From positions 1-64,000 of the forward strand of contig NZ_JAGJDY010000010.1 in NCBI RefSeq assembly GCF_018100795.1: a stretch of DNA of 64,000 nt, written 5' to 3'. The notes beneath the pieces were generated by a model. The model was not told where the DNA came from. It searched no databases and saw nothing but the letters and a program-made list of their open reading frames with translations. The stretch comes from Alteromonas sp. MMG017. GTDB taxonomy: Bacteria; Pseudomonadota; Gammaproteobacteria; Enterobacterales; Alteromonadaceae. Shown piece after piece: positions 32,112-41,097 of the stretch. How positions within the stretch are numbered: the stretch's first letter is position 1; each line of letters starts with the position of its first letter. The position numbers and the translations under genes are program-made.

Positions 32112-32670
32112 CGTTAGGTACCTACCTTTAGCGCCCGAACATTTTGATGATGTTATACGCTTAGGCAATGAAGTTCAGGGTGAAAATTACCTGATGCCTG
32201 ACACATTAAAGACCATGTACGATAAAAGCTGGCACAACAATATCAATGCTAGCTTGGTAAGCTATTGTGGTAACGACATTGTTGGTTTTCGAATTACCTA
32301 CGCTCATTCGCAGTGGCAATGTGATAAATGGTGCAACCCAGAACTATGGCCGGTGGCTCCGGAGAAAGTATGCTATTTCAAATGCAATACGGTATCGCCT
32401 GCTATGCAAGGAACGGGCATTGGAAGTACCTTATTAGCGAAATCGGTAAGCGCGGCCAAAGCACAAGGCGCTGAAGCAGGACTTGCCCATATTTGGCTTT
32501 CTAGCCCAGGTAATAGTGCGTTTAAATACTTTACTAAAAACGGCGGCGAACTCATTAAGAAACACCCAAACAAATGGCGCTATGAGTCAATCCACGAAGG
32601 TTACGACTGCCCTGTGTGCCCTGAAACCTGCGAATGCGAAGGCGCAGAAATGTTACTGCGGTTTTCCTAA
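32089..32670 (+). CDS. GNAT-family N-acetyltransferase with Cys-rich tail
   Basis: A 193-residue acetyltransferase of the Gcn5 family. The acetyl-CoA-binding motif is GTGIGSTLLAKSVSAAKAQG, preceded by the beta-4 strand YFKCNTVSPAMQ. The substrate is unknown. The C-terminus has four Cys (174, 177, 181, 183; CPVCPETCEC), a spacing that could bind a metal ion and is unusual for GNAT proteins. It overlaps the DUF2721 gene by 23 bp. Confidence 0.85.
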   Translation: MTAPNLNSVRYLPLAPEHFDDVIRLGNEVQGENYLMPDTLKTMYDKSWHNNINASLVSYCGNDIVGFRITYAHSQWQCDKWCNPELWPVAPEKVCYFKCNTVSPAMQGTGIGSTLLAKSVSAAKAQGAEAGLAHIWLSSPGNSAFKYFTKNGGELIKKHPNKWRYESIHEGYDCPVCPETCECEGAEMLLRFS

Positions 32671-32684
32671 AACCTACAGACATT

Positions 32685-32712
32685 AAAAAGCCCCGATAAG
32701 TCGGGGCTTTTT
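32685..32712. terminator. Bidirectional terminator between GNAT gene and tyrS
   Basis: A perfect 12-bp stem, aaaaagccccga (32685-32696) and tcggggcttttt (32701-32712), has loop taag. A and T tracts on either side let it work in both directions between convergent genes. Confidence 0.9.
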
Positions 32713-32761
32713 GGTATTTGCATTAACACCAAAATGCTAAGGCCTAAGCGCTAATACCAAA

Positions 32762-33961
32762 CTAGGCTAACGTAATTCTCGCAAATTTACGTTTACCTAC
32801 TTGATAAACGTTTTCGCCAGCTTCGGTCAGTACAAGACGAGTATCTTCTACTTTATCGCCGTTAATCTTCACAGCACCTTGCTTAATCATACGCATAGCG
32901 TCAGACGTTGAGCCTACTAGCTTGGTTTCTTTTAATAAGTTACCAATAGCAATACCTTCTTCGCCAAGTGCAATTTCAAACTCTGGCATTTCATCCGGAA
33001 TAGCATTTTTCTGGAAACGCTGAATGAAGTCTTGGTGCGCGCCTTCTGCTGCCGCATCGTCGTGGAAACGAGCGATAATTTCTTTCGCTAGCAATATCTT
33101 AATATCACGTGGGTTTTCACCGTTTTCAACACGCTGTTTAAGTTCGGCAATTTCTTCAAGCGGACGGAAACTTAGTAGGTCGTAATAACGCCACATCAAG
33201 TCATCTGAAATCGACATCACTTTACCAAACATATCGTTTGGCGCATCAGTAATACCAATATAGTTATTTAATGACTTAGACATTTTTTGAACGCCATCTA
33301 GGCCCTCAAGTAATGGCACCATCACAATAGACTGTGGCTTGATACCTTGCTCTTTTTGAAGCTCGCGGCCCATTAGCAAGTTAAAGCGTTGATCGGTACC
33401 ACCTAACTCAACATCAGATTTAAGCGCAACTGAATCCCAACCTTGCACGAGTGGATACAAAAATTCGTGTATCGCAATAGGCTGGCCATTGTTGTAACGC
33501 TTTTTGAAATCATCACGCTCAAGCATACGTGCAACCGTTTGGCTGGCAGCTAGTTTAATCATGCCCGCAGCGCCTAACTGATCCATCCACTCTGAGTTAA
33601 AGCGAATTTGAGTCAGTTCAGGATCAAGAATTTTGAACACTTGTTCTTGATACGTTTGCGCGTTTTCTAATACCTGTTCTTTGCTTAAGGGCTTGCGTGT
33701 CACATTTTTCCCTGTAGGATCGCCAATCAGGCCAGTAAAATCCCCAATAAGAAAAACAACGGTATGGCCTAACTGCTGAAAGGTACGCAGTTTATTGATC
33801 AAAACAGTGTGACCAAGATGAAGATCAGGCGCAGTAGGATCAAAACCCGCTTTAATGGTTAGGGTTTTGCCGGATTTTAATTTCTCAATTAAATCCTCTT
33901 CGGGGAGAATTTCATCCGTTCCCCGTTTAATTTCAGCTAGCGCTGTTTGCCAGTCTTTCAT
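32762..33961 (-). CDS. tyrS: Tyrosyl-tRNA synthetase
   Basis: This class I aminoacyl-tRNA synthetase charges tRNA-Tyr. The 399 residues include the HIGH-type motif HLGH ([11 protein letters not shown]), the KMSKS loop ([12 protein letters not shown]), and a C-terminal S4 RNA-binding domain (about 335-399). Its length and HLGH signature match the TyrS/TyrZ form common in Alteromonadales and Pasteurellaceae rather than the 424-residue E. coli form. It is divergent from the mepM-anmK pair, a conserved order. Confidence 0.97.
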   Translation of the reverse strand: MKDWQTALAEIKRGTDEILPEEDLIEKLKSGKTLTIKAGFDPTAPDLHLGHTVLINKLRTFQQLGHTVVFLIGDFTGLIGDPTGKNVTRKPLSKEQVLENAQTYQEQVFKILDPELTQIRFNSEWMDQLGAAGMIKLAASQTVARMLERDDFKKRYNNGQPIAIHEFLYPLVQGWDSVALKSDVELGGTDQRFNLLMGRELQKEQGIKPQSIVMVPLLEGLDGVQKMSKSLNNYIGITDAPNDMFGKVMSISDDLMWRYYDLLSFRPLEEIAELKQRVENGENPRDIKILLAKEIIARFHDDAAAEGAHQDFIQRFQKNAIPDEMPEFEIALGEEGIAIGNLLKETKLVGSTSDAMRMIKQGAVKINGDKVEDTRLVLTEAGENVYQVGKRKFARITLA

Positions 33962-34076
33962 CGGTTATTTCACACTCTTGATGTTGTAGAATCTATTTTG
34001 AGCGGCATTTTACGCGGACATTGGAACCATTAAAAGGTTTCTGCGTCAAAAAGCGGATGACTTGTCGTCACGTTCG

Positions 34077-34328
34077 TTATTGAACGCAATGGTTACAGGC
34101 TTTTAACTGCTGCACTTTGCATATCAGGGTGCACGTCGAGGGCATTGAGATCAGGAGGAAGGGGGCTTCCGCAAACACGCGGTAAACCCATCCATGGGCG
34201 CTCCGCCATCGCATCCATGCGATGGAGGGTTTGCTACAGCCCCCTCCCTCCTGCTCATGCCCTCGATGCATAGCTACCAGCAGTCAAAGTCGCTTTTCGC
34301 TATTTATTATAGCCATTGCGTTCAATAA
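34077..34328. repeat. Long nested palindrome, copy C
   Basis: A roughly 250-bp imperfect palindrome in the 463-bp gap between tyrS and the M23 gene. The outermost arms ttattgaacgcaatgg (34077-34092) and its inverse (34313-34328) match exactly. Middle arms cgagggcat (34137-34145) and atgccctcg (34257-34265) continue inward through ggagg and ggggg tracts to gcaaac (34171-34176)/gtttgc (34229-34234). The core holds cccat-cc-atggg (34187-34198) and ccatcgcat-cc-atgcgatgg (34206-34225), shared with copies A and B. Similarity and symmetry are seen directly; mobility and function are unknown. Confidence 0.85.
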
Positions 34329-34424
34329 TTAACTTTTGCGCTAAAAAACAATGAGAAAAGTTGCATTTTTGAGCAACTTATGTGACAAGTACATTGCACA
34401 TAAAATTCTCAAGTAGGTAGTATT

Positions 34425-35750
34425 ATGAGAATCAAACTAGACGCCCTAAAGGCGCTAAACATATTTAAACAATTGCCAAAGCAACACCGAACAGGATTAG
34501 CTATTGCTAGTATGTTTTTAGGTGGGCTTATTCTTTTGCCGTCTGACACGGTAGAAGCGAGTCGTCATCAAGACGCTTTGGTACTTGATACCGGTATTCG
34601 TTACCCTCTCGATTTGAAGATTATGCCGTCAACCGACGTGTTTTCAATTGAAGAAGAGTCGAACTGGCAAACCTATAAAGTTCGCAGCGGCGATACCCTT
34701 GCAAAACTGTTTAAGCGTGCGGGTTTTACCTCTCGTGACGTTTACAATGTTACTCAAGCTGGTGACCTTGCTAAAACACTGGTGACCTTATTACCTGGTG
34801 ATGAGCTTTCGTTTAAAATTAATAACGACGGTACCTTTGGTGAGCTTAAATATAGGCTTTCTTCTACCGAAACCTTATTCATTCGCCCCGACCCCACCAG
34901 CGAAGATAATAGTTTAACGGCCGATCTTGAAAAACGTGACGTTGATATTCGCTATAACTTTGCACAAGGTGAAATTCATTCAAGCTTTTGGAATGCTGGG
35001 GCAACGGCCGGATTAACCAGCAATCAAATTATGAACCTTGCGGGTATTTTTGGCTGGGATATCGATTTTGCGACAGAAATTCGTTCAGGCGATACCTTCA
35101 ATGTGGTGTTTGAAGAACAATACATCGATGGTGAGTTCGTAGGCTATGGCGACATAGTCGCCGCAGAATTTACTAACCAAGGTGAAGACTTTAGCGCTAT
35201 CTTGCATGAAGATGGTACTTACTACACGCCTGAAGGCAGAAGTATGCGTAAGAGTTTCTTACGCGCGCCAATTAATTTTAGGTACGTGAGCTCTAACTTC
35301 TCCAAAGCACGTTTCCACCCTGTGCAAAAACGCTGGAAAGCACACCGTGGTACTGATTACGTAGCTGCAGTTGGTACGCCAGTGATGGCGGCGGGTGATG
35401 GTAAAGTCATTAAGTCAGCGTACGACAAATACAATGGTCACCATGTATTTGTTCAACACGGTGAAAAATATACCACTAAGTATCTGCACTTTAAAAAACG
35501 TGCAGTGAAAGTAGGCGACACGGTAAAACAGGGTCAAACTATTGGTTATTTAGGTAGCACTGGCTTGGCGTCTGGCCCGCATGTGCACTATGAATTCTTG
35601 GTAGACGGCGTACACCGTAACCCTCGCACTGTTTCGCTGCCAAAAGCATTACCTATTGCCGCTGAAGAGCGTGAAGCATTCATGGACATTGCCCATGTAC
35701 GTCAACAGCAGCTTAATAACAACAAACGCATAATGCTTGCAATGAAATAG
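34425..35750 (+). CDS. mepM: M23 family murein DD-endopeptidase (MepM-like)
   Basis: It cleaves peptidoglycan cross-links to allow envelope growth. The 441 residues contain an N-terminal membrane anchor (about 24-42), an OapA/LysM-like region (YKVRSGDTLAKLFKRAGF), a second Csd3-like domain, and a C-terminal LytM peptidase domain. Zinc ligands are His307 and Asp311 (HRGTD) and His388 (HVHYE; His386 also catalytic). It lies beside anmK, which recycles anhydromuramic acid, so both genes act in murein turnover. Confidence 0.93.
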   Translation: MRIKLDALKALNIFKQLPKQHRTGLAIASMFLGGLILLPSDTVEASRHQDALVLDTGIRYPLDLKIMPSTDVFSIEEESNWQTYKVRSGDTLAKLFKRAGFTSRDVYNVTQAGDLAKTLVTLLPGDELSFKINNDGTFGELKYRLSSTETLFIRPDPTSEDNSLTADLEKRDVDIRYNFAQGEIHSSFWNAGATAGLTSNQIMNLAGIFGWDIDFATEIRSGDTFNVVFEEQYIDGEFVGYGDIVAAEFTNQGEDFSAILHEDGTYYTPEGRSMRKSFLRAPINFRYVSSNFSKARFHPVQKRWKAHRGTDYVAAVGTPVMAAGDGKVIKSAYDKYNGHHVFVQHGEKYTTKYLHFKKRAVKVGDTVKQGQTIGYLGSTGLASGPHVHYEFLVDGVHRNPRTVSLPKALPIAAEEREAFMDIAHVRQQQLNNNKRIMLAMK

Positions 35751-35757
35751 CCTACTT

Positions 35758-36900
35758 ATGGCAAAGTATATTGGCCTTATGTCAGGAACTAGCATGGACG
35801 GCGTTGACGCCGTCCTTTGCGATATCACTGCCAATAAGTGCCAAACCTTACATGCGGTATCTATTTCTTATCCAGCCAATCTACTTTCTTTACTTCATTC
35901 ACTTTGCACACCTTCTCCTAACGAGCTCAATGCTATGGCAACCGCCGATAGGTTGGTGGCCGAAAGCTTTGCACAAGCCGTAAATGTGTTGCTATCAGAA
36001 ACTCAGCTTTCATCAAGCGATATCACCGCAATTGGCTCTCATGGACAAACCATAAGGCACTTTCCGCAGGGAATCGAACTTCAAAACGACATAGAACAAA
36101 AAGGTTTTACGTGTCAGATTGGCGACCCTAATACTCTTGCCGTGTTAACAGGTATTGATGTTATTGCTGATTTTAGGCGTAAAGATATTGCTCTTGGCGG
36201 CCAAGGTGCGCCCTTAGTTCCAGCCTACCATAATGCTATCTTCGCGCACGATATCCAGCCAAGAGTGTTGGTTAACATTGGCGGTATTGCGAACATTTCA
36301 GTATTAGCAGCAAAACAAAATACTATTGCTCCTCTTGGCTATGATACTGGCCCAGGCAATACCCTAATGGATGCGTGGGTTAAGCAGCATTTGAATAAGC
36401 CCTATGATGACAAGGGGCAATGGGCTAATACCGGTGAAGTAAGTGATGACTTATTAACAAAGTTACTTTCAGATGGCTATTTTCATCAAACCGCGCCGAA
36501 GAGCACAGGCAGAGAATATTTTAATATAGCATGGTTAACGTCTTATCTTGATACGCTCGCCAGCACACTTCCCCCTCAAAATGTGCAAGCGACGCTACTA
36601 GCGCTAACAGCAACGAGCATTGCTGATGAGATTAACAAGCAAAAAATGCCTATAGGCGCACAAGTCATCGTTTGTGGGGGCGGTGCCTTTAACCCTGTGT
36701 TGATGCAACGCATAGCCAACTTATTGCCAAGTTATCAAGTGAGTGACAGCCACAGCATCAATATTCACCCCCAACACGTTGAAGGGGCCGCATTTGCGTG
36801 GCTCGCTTTTGCACATCGAAATAGTATTCCAGGCAACGTACCAGCTGTTACCGGCGCTTCGCGAGAGGCTGTATTGGGTATTTTTTGCCCTGCAAGCTAA
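35758..36900 (+). CDS. anmK: Anhydro-N-acetylmuramic acid kinase
   Basis: AnmK phosphorylates and opens anhydro-MurNAc from murein turnover to MurNAc-6-phosphate. The 380 residues carry the ATP-binding signature SGTSMDGVDA (9-18), the GSHGQT and DFRRKDIALGGQGAPL motifs, and the C-terminal VCGGGAFNP. The gene starts 7 bp after the mepM stop. murQ is not adjacent. Confidence 0.96.
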   Translation: MAKYIGLMSGTSMDGVDAVLCDITANKCQTLHAVSISYPANLLSLLHSLCTPSPNELNAMATADRLVAESFAQAVNVLLSETQLSSSDITAIGSHGQTIRHFPQGIELQNDIEQKGFTCQIGDPNTLAVLTGIDVIADFRRKDIALGGQGAPLVPAYHNAIFAHDIQPRVLVNIGGIANISVLAAKQNTIAPLGYDTGPGNTLMDAWVKQHLNKPYDDKGQWANTGEVSDDLLTKLLSDGYFHQTAPKSTGREYFNIAWLTSYLDTLASTLPPQNVQATLLALTATSIADEINKQKMPIGAQVIVCGGGAFNPVLMQRIANLLPSYQVSDSHSINIHPQHVEGAAFAWLAFAHRNSIPGNVPAVTGASREAVLGIFCPAS

Positions 36901-36915
36901 ATGTAAGTGGGAATT

Positions 36916-38991
36916 TTAGTTTTGATAATAACCAGCGCGCCTCATTACAGCTTCAGATTGGTGTTGCGCTGTTTTTAATGCCTCTTGAATAGTAATTTGC
37001 CGCTTCACTGCTAAATTTATCTGTACTCCCACTAGGTAACCGAGTGCCGTAAATTCAGGGATTGGAACAAACTGGCTTCCAGTCGTGGGGATATTAATAT
37101 TATCAAGCTCAGTCGCTAGCAATGCGTTGTATTCATAGCTAGCATAAGGAATAGCGCTTATATAGCTGTCACTGTAGGTTGAATGACGAGTGCCAGCTGG
37201 CGCTGCGTAATAACCATACTTACCTTTAACCGAAGTTATAAACGCTTTAGACGTTAACCAATAAGCTAATTCCTGTGCTATTTCTTTATTTTGAGATAAA
37301 TGAGGTATAGCGAAATTCCACGACCAAAACCATTGTGCTCCTTTTGGTGTTGTTCCTATTGGCGCATAAGTCACACCGACATTCTCCGAAACCTTCGAGG
37401 AAGAAGGATCTAGGATGTAGCCACCTAATGATGATGCATCAACAAAGAATGCTAATTTTCCGTCAGCAAAGAGTTGCTGGTTATCTTTCCACCCTAAATC
37501 GTATTCACCTGGCGGACCGTTGTTTACCGCGATTGAAACATAGTCCTTGATTGCTCGCTCCCACGACCTAGAAGTAAGCAACGGCTTCATATCTTCATCA
37601 AACCAGCTTCCACCGTACGTATTTACCATGGTGCCAATTAATGCCATATTTTGTCCCCAACCTACTTTTGTGCGCAGCCCTACACCATACAGTTGCGATT
37701 TGGGATCTTGAATTTCCATAGCTATGGCACTTAAGTTTCTATAAGTCATCTGCTTGGGCAAACTAATATCAGCGTTCTGCAACAGATCTTTTCGGTAAAA
37801 GGTCAGCGTTGTTTCTCCTACAAACGGTAAACCATAGACCTCACCTTCGTATGTATTTGAATGCTTTGCGATGGGTACAATATCTTTCATATCGTAGTTC
37901 GAGGGCGGATCGGAGAAAGGTAACAACCAACCATTTCTAGCCCAAATAGGCACTTCGAAATTACCTAGCATTACCAAGTCAAACTGTGTTTCGTTAACTG
38001 CAAAATCTCCCTGAAGGTGCTTTCTTAGTATGCTCTCCTCCATGACACGCCACTGAATTTTTTGCTCTGAAAAAGGCGTACCGCTGTCATTCAAGTATCT
38101 AATAGCGGTTTCAATACCATTAATATTAGGCGCTCCAACTATTAATCCTCTTTCCCTAACAACATCATCCGGCTCGAGGAAAATACCGTATCGCTTTAAT
38201 ATTGTATCGATAGTTCCATCAGCTTCTAGAGAAGCCAATGCTTGATTGAAACGCGCCATAATTTGTGGGGCGTTGGGTAGTTTTTTAGATATCCCTAAGA
38301 AATGGGGATTACTTTTCCTAAGCGATTTAATGAATTTAAATTTTTGTGATAAATGGGGACGATGATTAGTTATTGTTTGTTTTGCGCTGTACTCATCGAT
38401 ATAAATGAAATCAACTCGCCCCCTATCTAACATATCTAACAATGTCGGTAATGATTTGGCTAAAAGTACATCGATATTTTCAGCCTCACGAAGACTCGAC
38501 GGCAACTGTGCGCCGCGTAAAACCCCAAGACGGGAAAGACCTAAGCTATTGAATTGTGTAATCGAATCGCCTAATTCGGCGTTTAATAAGCTCTGAATGT
38601 TTCGACTGTTATGGATAAGATAGTTGATGCTCCCACCACGGATAGCATCGGAATATATCATCCCCTCAACACGTGCTGTGCTATCGCGAAGCGGAAAAAC
38701 ACCTTCAACTTGTCCGCCGTCGGCGAGATATATCGCTCTAGCATGCGGAAAGAATTCAATTTTGGGGATGTAGCCCATTTTTTCAAATGTAAGGTGAATG
38801 ACCTCGTTTACGTACCCTTGTTTAGGGTCGTGCGCGCTACTGAATGGACTCGCTTCTGAGGTGGCTAAAGTAATTGTGTTTCGTTGATCGGCGTAAACGC
38901 CAAGCGAAAACGTATAGCTTCCAAATAGAATCAAAAATATCGAAAAAAGGCTGATGATATTGGAGTTAATAGAACCAGACCAATTATTCAT
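36916..38991 (-). CDS. Fused double solute-binding protein (SBP_bac_3 + SBP_bac_1)
   Basis: A 691-residue exported protein. A signal peptide at about 15-34 (ISLFSIFLILFGSYTFSLGV) precedes an amino-acid/PAS-type solute-binding domain at 38-272 (LATSEASPF, VFPLRDSTARVEGM, DGTIDTILKRYG). A second, larger sugar-type binding domain follows at 283-691 (LPFSDPPSNYDMKD, YGLPFVGETTLTFYRKD, DNQQLFADGKLAFFVDASS). No ABC permease, ATPase or sensor kinase gene is adjacent. The fusion is continuous in frame with no internal start that looks preferred. It may be a sensor-type binding protein or scaffold; function unknown. Confidence 0.85.
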   Translation of the reverse strand: MNNWSGSINSNIISLFSIFLILFGSYTFSLGVYADQRNTITLATSEASPFSSAHDPKQGYVNEVIHLTFEKMGYIPKIEFFPHARAIYLADGGQVEGVFPLRDSTARVEGMIYSDAIRGGSINYLIHNSRNIQSLLNAELGDSITQFNSLGLSRLGVLRGAQLPSSLREAENIDVLLAKSLPTLLDMLDRGRVDFIYIDEYSAKQTITNHRPHLSQKFKFIKSLRKSNPHFLGISKKLPNAPQIMARFNQALASLEADGTIDTILKRYGIFLEPDDVVRERGLIVGAPNINGIETAIRYLNDSGTPFSEQKIQWRVMEESILRKHLQGDFAVNETQFDLVMLGNFEVPIWARNGWLLPFSDPPSNYDMKDIVPIAKHSNTYEGEVYGLPFVGETTLTFYRKDLLQNADISLPKQMTYRNLSAIAMEIQDPKSQLYGVGLRTKVGWGQNMALIGTMVNTYGGSWFDEDMKPLLTSRSWERAIKDYVSIAVNNGPPGEYDLGWKDNQQLFADGKLAFFVDASSLGGYILDPSSSKVSENVGVTYAPIGTTPKGAQWFWSWNFAIPHLSQNKEIAQELAYWLTSKAFITSVKGKYGYYAAPAGTRHSTYSDSYISAIPYASYEYNALLATELDNINIPTTGSQFVPIPEFTALGYLVGVQINLAVKRQITIQEALKTAQHQSEAVMRRAGYYQN

Positions 38992-39210
38992 AATCTCAAT
39001 AGCAGTTGAAAACCATTAAGTTAGTATTGGCATGAACGACCAAAATTGCCAGTTAATCTAGTTTTTCGCGCAACTCGAATTTTATGTAATTGGCCTTTTG
39101 ATATTGAGACAGCAATCTTATCTACTCGTGTTTTCAGTCCGCACAACGTTGCCCGCAACTATTAGCTCCTTGCTTCTTGAAACAAGCGACTTCGCTGTTC
39201 ATCTCACATA

Positions 39211-39240
39211 AAAAATGCCAGCAAAGGCTGGCATTTTTTT
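39211..39240 (-). terminator. Terminator after the FucP-type symporter gene
   Basis: The stem aaaaatgccagc (39211-39222) pairs with gctggcattttt (39227-39238) across loop aaag, with T tracts on both strands. It lies 36 bp beyond the symporter stop on the minus strand. The rest of 38992-39275 shows nothing else recognisable. Confidence 0.85.
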
Positions 39241-39275
39241 AAATCATGATGAGCATCACTACAGTAGAGTAAGTA

Positions 39276-40607
39276 TTACTTCGCCATGTTTGTCTTCAAA
39301 TTGTTGGTCTTCAAATCGTCAATGGATACTTTCTGAGGACTTTTAACTGCTTTAATGTCAAACAGTCCATAGCCAGCCACAAACATAAAGCATACAGCAG
39401 GAACAATATAAGAAATAACGATACCTGCTGAGTCGATAATTGCAGCTTGGAAGAGTGGCATAATTGCACCACCTAAAATAGCCATTACCAAACCCGCTGC
39501 GCCAAGTTTAGTATCTTTCCCTAGCCCTTCTAACGCGATGCCGTAGATAGTAGGAAACATTAGCGATAAACATGCAGATATTGAAATTAGTGCCACCACA
39601 CCGACTATATTTGGCGATTGTGTCATAACAATACACAACCCTACTGCCACCAGTGACATCACCATAAGCAGTCGTGCTGGATAGAGATATTGCATTACCC
39701 ACGTCATCACAAAACGTGAAATAAGAAACACTATCATGCTGTATTGAAGTACATCGCCGCCTTGTACCTCATTACCTCCAATCGCTTTCATGACGTATTG
39801 GATAGTAAAAGTCCACACACAAGTTTGCGCGCCAACGTTGAAGAACTGAGCCATTACACCAAAACGATAATGTTTGTTCGCCACTAGGCGCTTCAATGAC
39901 GCTGCAATGTCGATATCATCAGCTTTAGACTCAGTGGCTTCATCCACAGGGGTTTTAATCAAAGCTACAGCAACCCAAACCACAAGAAGCACACACGCCA
40001 TAGCAACATAAGGGATCATCACCGCATCCAGTTCAGCACCTATAACAGATTTTAGCTCAGTCACAGACATAGCACTTCGCTCTTCAGCTGAAGCCTGATT
40101 CAAATTAGGCAGTATGAGCGTTGCGGCTAAGAATACGCCAAAGTTTGTCCCTACAGGGTTGAATGCCTGTGCTAGGTTTAATCTTCTGGTGGCGCTTTGC
40201 TCGTTGCCCATCGCCATGACATAAGGATTAGCGGACGTTTCCAAAATAGACAACCCACCGGCCATCACAAACAAGGCCAACAGGAAAAAACCATAAGTCA
40301 TTGTTTGACTTGCAGGATAAAATAGAAAGGCACCAGCAGCAGCACATCCTAGCCCTACTAGCACACCCGTTTTATAAGAGTATCGTTTATTAATAAAGGC
40401 TGCGGGTATCGCTAAACAGAAATAAGCACCGTAGTAAGCGAACTGAACTAAGGCCGATTGTAGTGACGACATAGTAAATATCTTACTAAAGACTTTCACT
40501 AGTGGATCTGTCATGTTGGCGGCAACACCCCATGCAGCAAAACACACCGTTAATAAAATAAACGGTAATAGCGTATCTCTGGAAACTATAGGCGCTTTAG
40601 TTTGCAT
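39276..40607 (-). CDS. FucP-type sugar:H+ symporter (MFS)
   Basis: A major facilitator with 12 hydrophobic segments, 443 residues from the ATG at 40607 (GAGGTTGGGG upstream). A longer start at 40667 adds a Cys-rich 20-residue stretch (MDILCCLNCSTN) unlikely to be native. The FucP features are AAWGVAANMTDPLVKVF in TM1, QFAYYGAYFCLAIPAAF, and ILETSANPYV. FucP members carry L-fucose, glucose/galactose or GlcNAc, so the sugar is uncertain. It is divergent from the OprB-type porin, suggesting a matched outer- and inner-membrane uptake pair. Confidence 0.88.
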   Translation of the reverse strand: MQTKAPIVSRDTLLPFILLTVCFAAWGVAANMTDPLVKVFSKIFTMSSLQSALVQFAYYGAYFCLAIPAAFINKRYSYKTGVLVGLGCAAAGAFLFYPASQTMTYGFFLLALFVMAGGLSILETSANPYVMAMGNEQSATRRLNLAQAFNPVGTNFGVFLAATLILPNLNQASAEERSAMSVTELKSVIGAELDAVMIPYVAMACVLLVVWVAVALIKTPVDEATESKADDIDIAASLKRLVANKHYRFGVMAQFFNVGAQTCVWTFTIQYVMKAIGGNEVQGGDVLQYSMIVFLISRFVMTWVMQYLYPARLLMVMSLVAVGLCIVMTQSPNIVGVVALISISACLSLMFPTIYGIALEGLGKDTKLGAAGLVMAILGGAIMPLFQAAIIDSAGIVISYIVPAVCFMFVAGYGLFDIKAVKSPQKVSIDDLKTNNLKTNMAK

Positions 40608-41097
40608 CACCCCAACCTCATCTTGTAAACAATTTGTTGAGCAATTTAAACAACAAAGAATGTCCATGTCAATAAATCAACAAAGCTTATTTAATAATAA
40701 ATCAAACTATAAAACTCTCATCAAATTCACATTAATGCGATTACTTCAACTATTCATACCATTCCTATTTTTATAAATTCTTTATAATAAACAAGGCTTA
40801 AAATGCATTCAAAGCTGAAAAACATACTACAAAAGTTTATAAAAATTGCATTTCCGTACTCAAAAAATGTCATACCGCCTCATCTTAACCATTAACACCC
40901 ATGTAAAATAAAAATAAATAAACATGATTGATTTATTGCTTTATCTGCATTAAATTGCGTTTCCTATACGAAAACTGTTAACACAATGTAACTCAAGATC
41001 ACTCTGTTCTAGGCATTGAAAACAAATGTAAACATCGTGATGAGCACAAAGATAAGTGCAAGTTATAAGCACGTTCAATCAACTCTAAGGGTAAGAT
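40608..41097. promoter_or_regulatory. AT-rich divergent promoter region of symporter and porin
   Basis: 490 bp, strongly AT-rich, with no supported gene. It must contain the promoters of both divergent genes. A TTGT-aa-ACAA element lies at about 40623-40632, and an imperfect CRP-like site (tgtaactcaagatcac) lies about 100 bp before the porin start, but neither is strong enough to assign. Confidence 0.35.

Noticed and set aside
34077..34271. 64-residue minus-strand ORF in the tyrS-mepM gap
   Set aside because: It lies entirely inside the palindromic repeat copy C; the reading frame is a by-product of the repeat.
40980..41010. CRP site before the porin gene
   Set aside because: The TGTAA and ATCAC half-sites have spacing one base off the consensus and only moderate matches.
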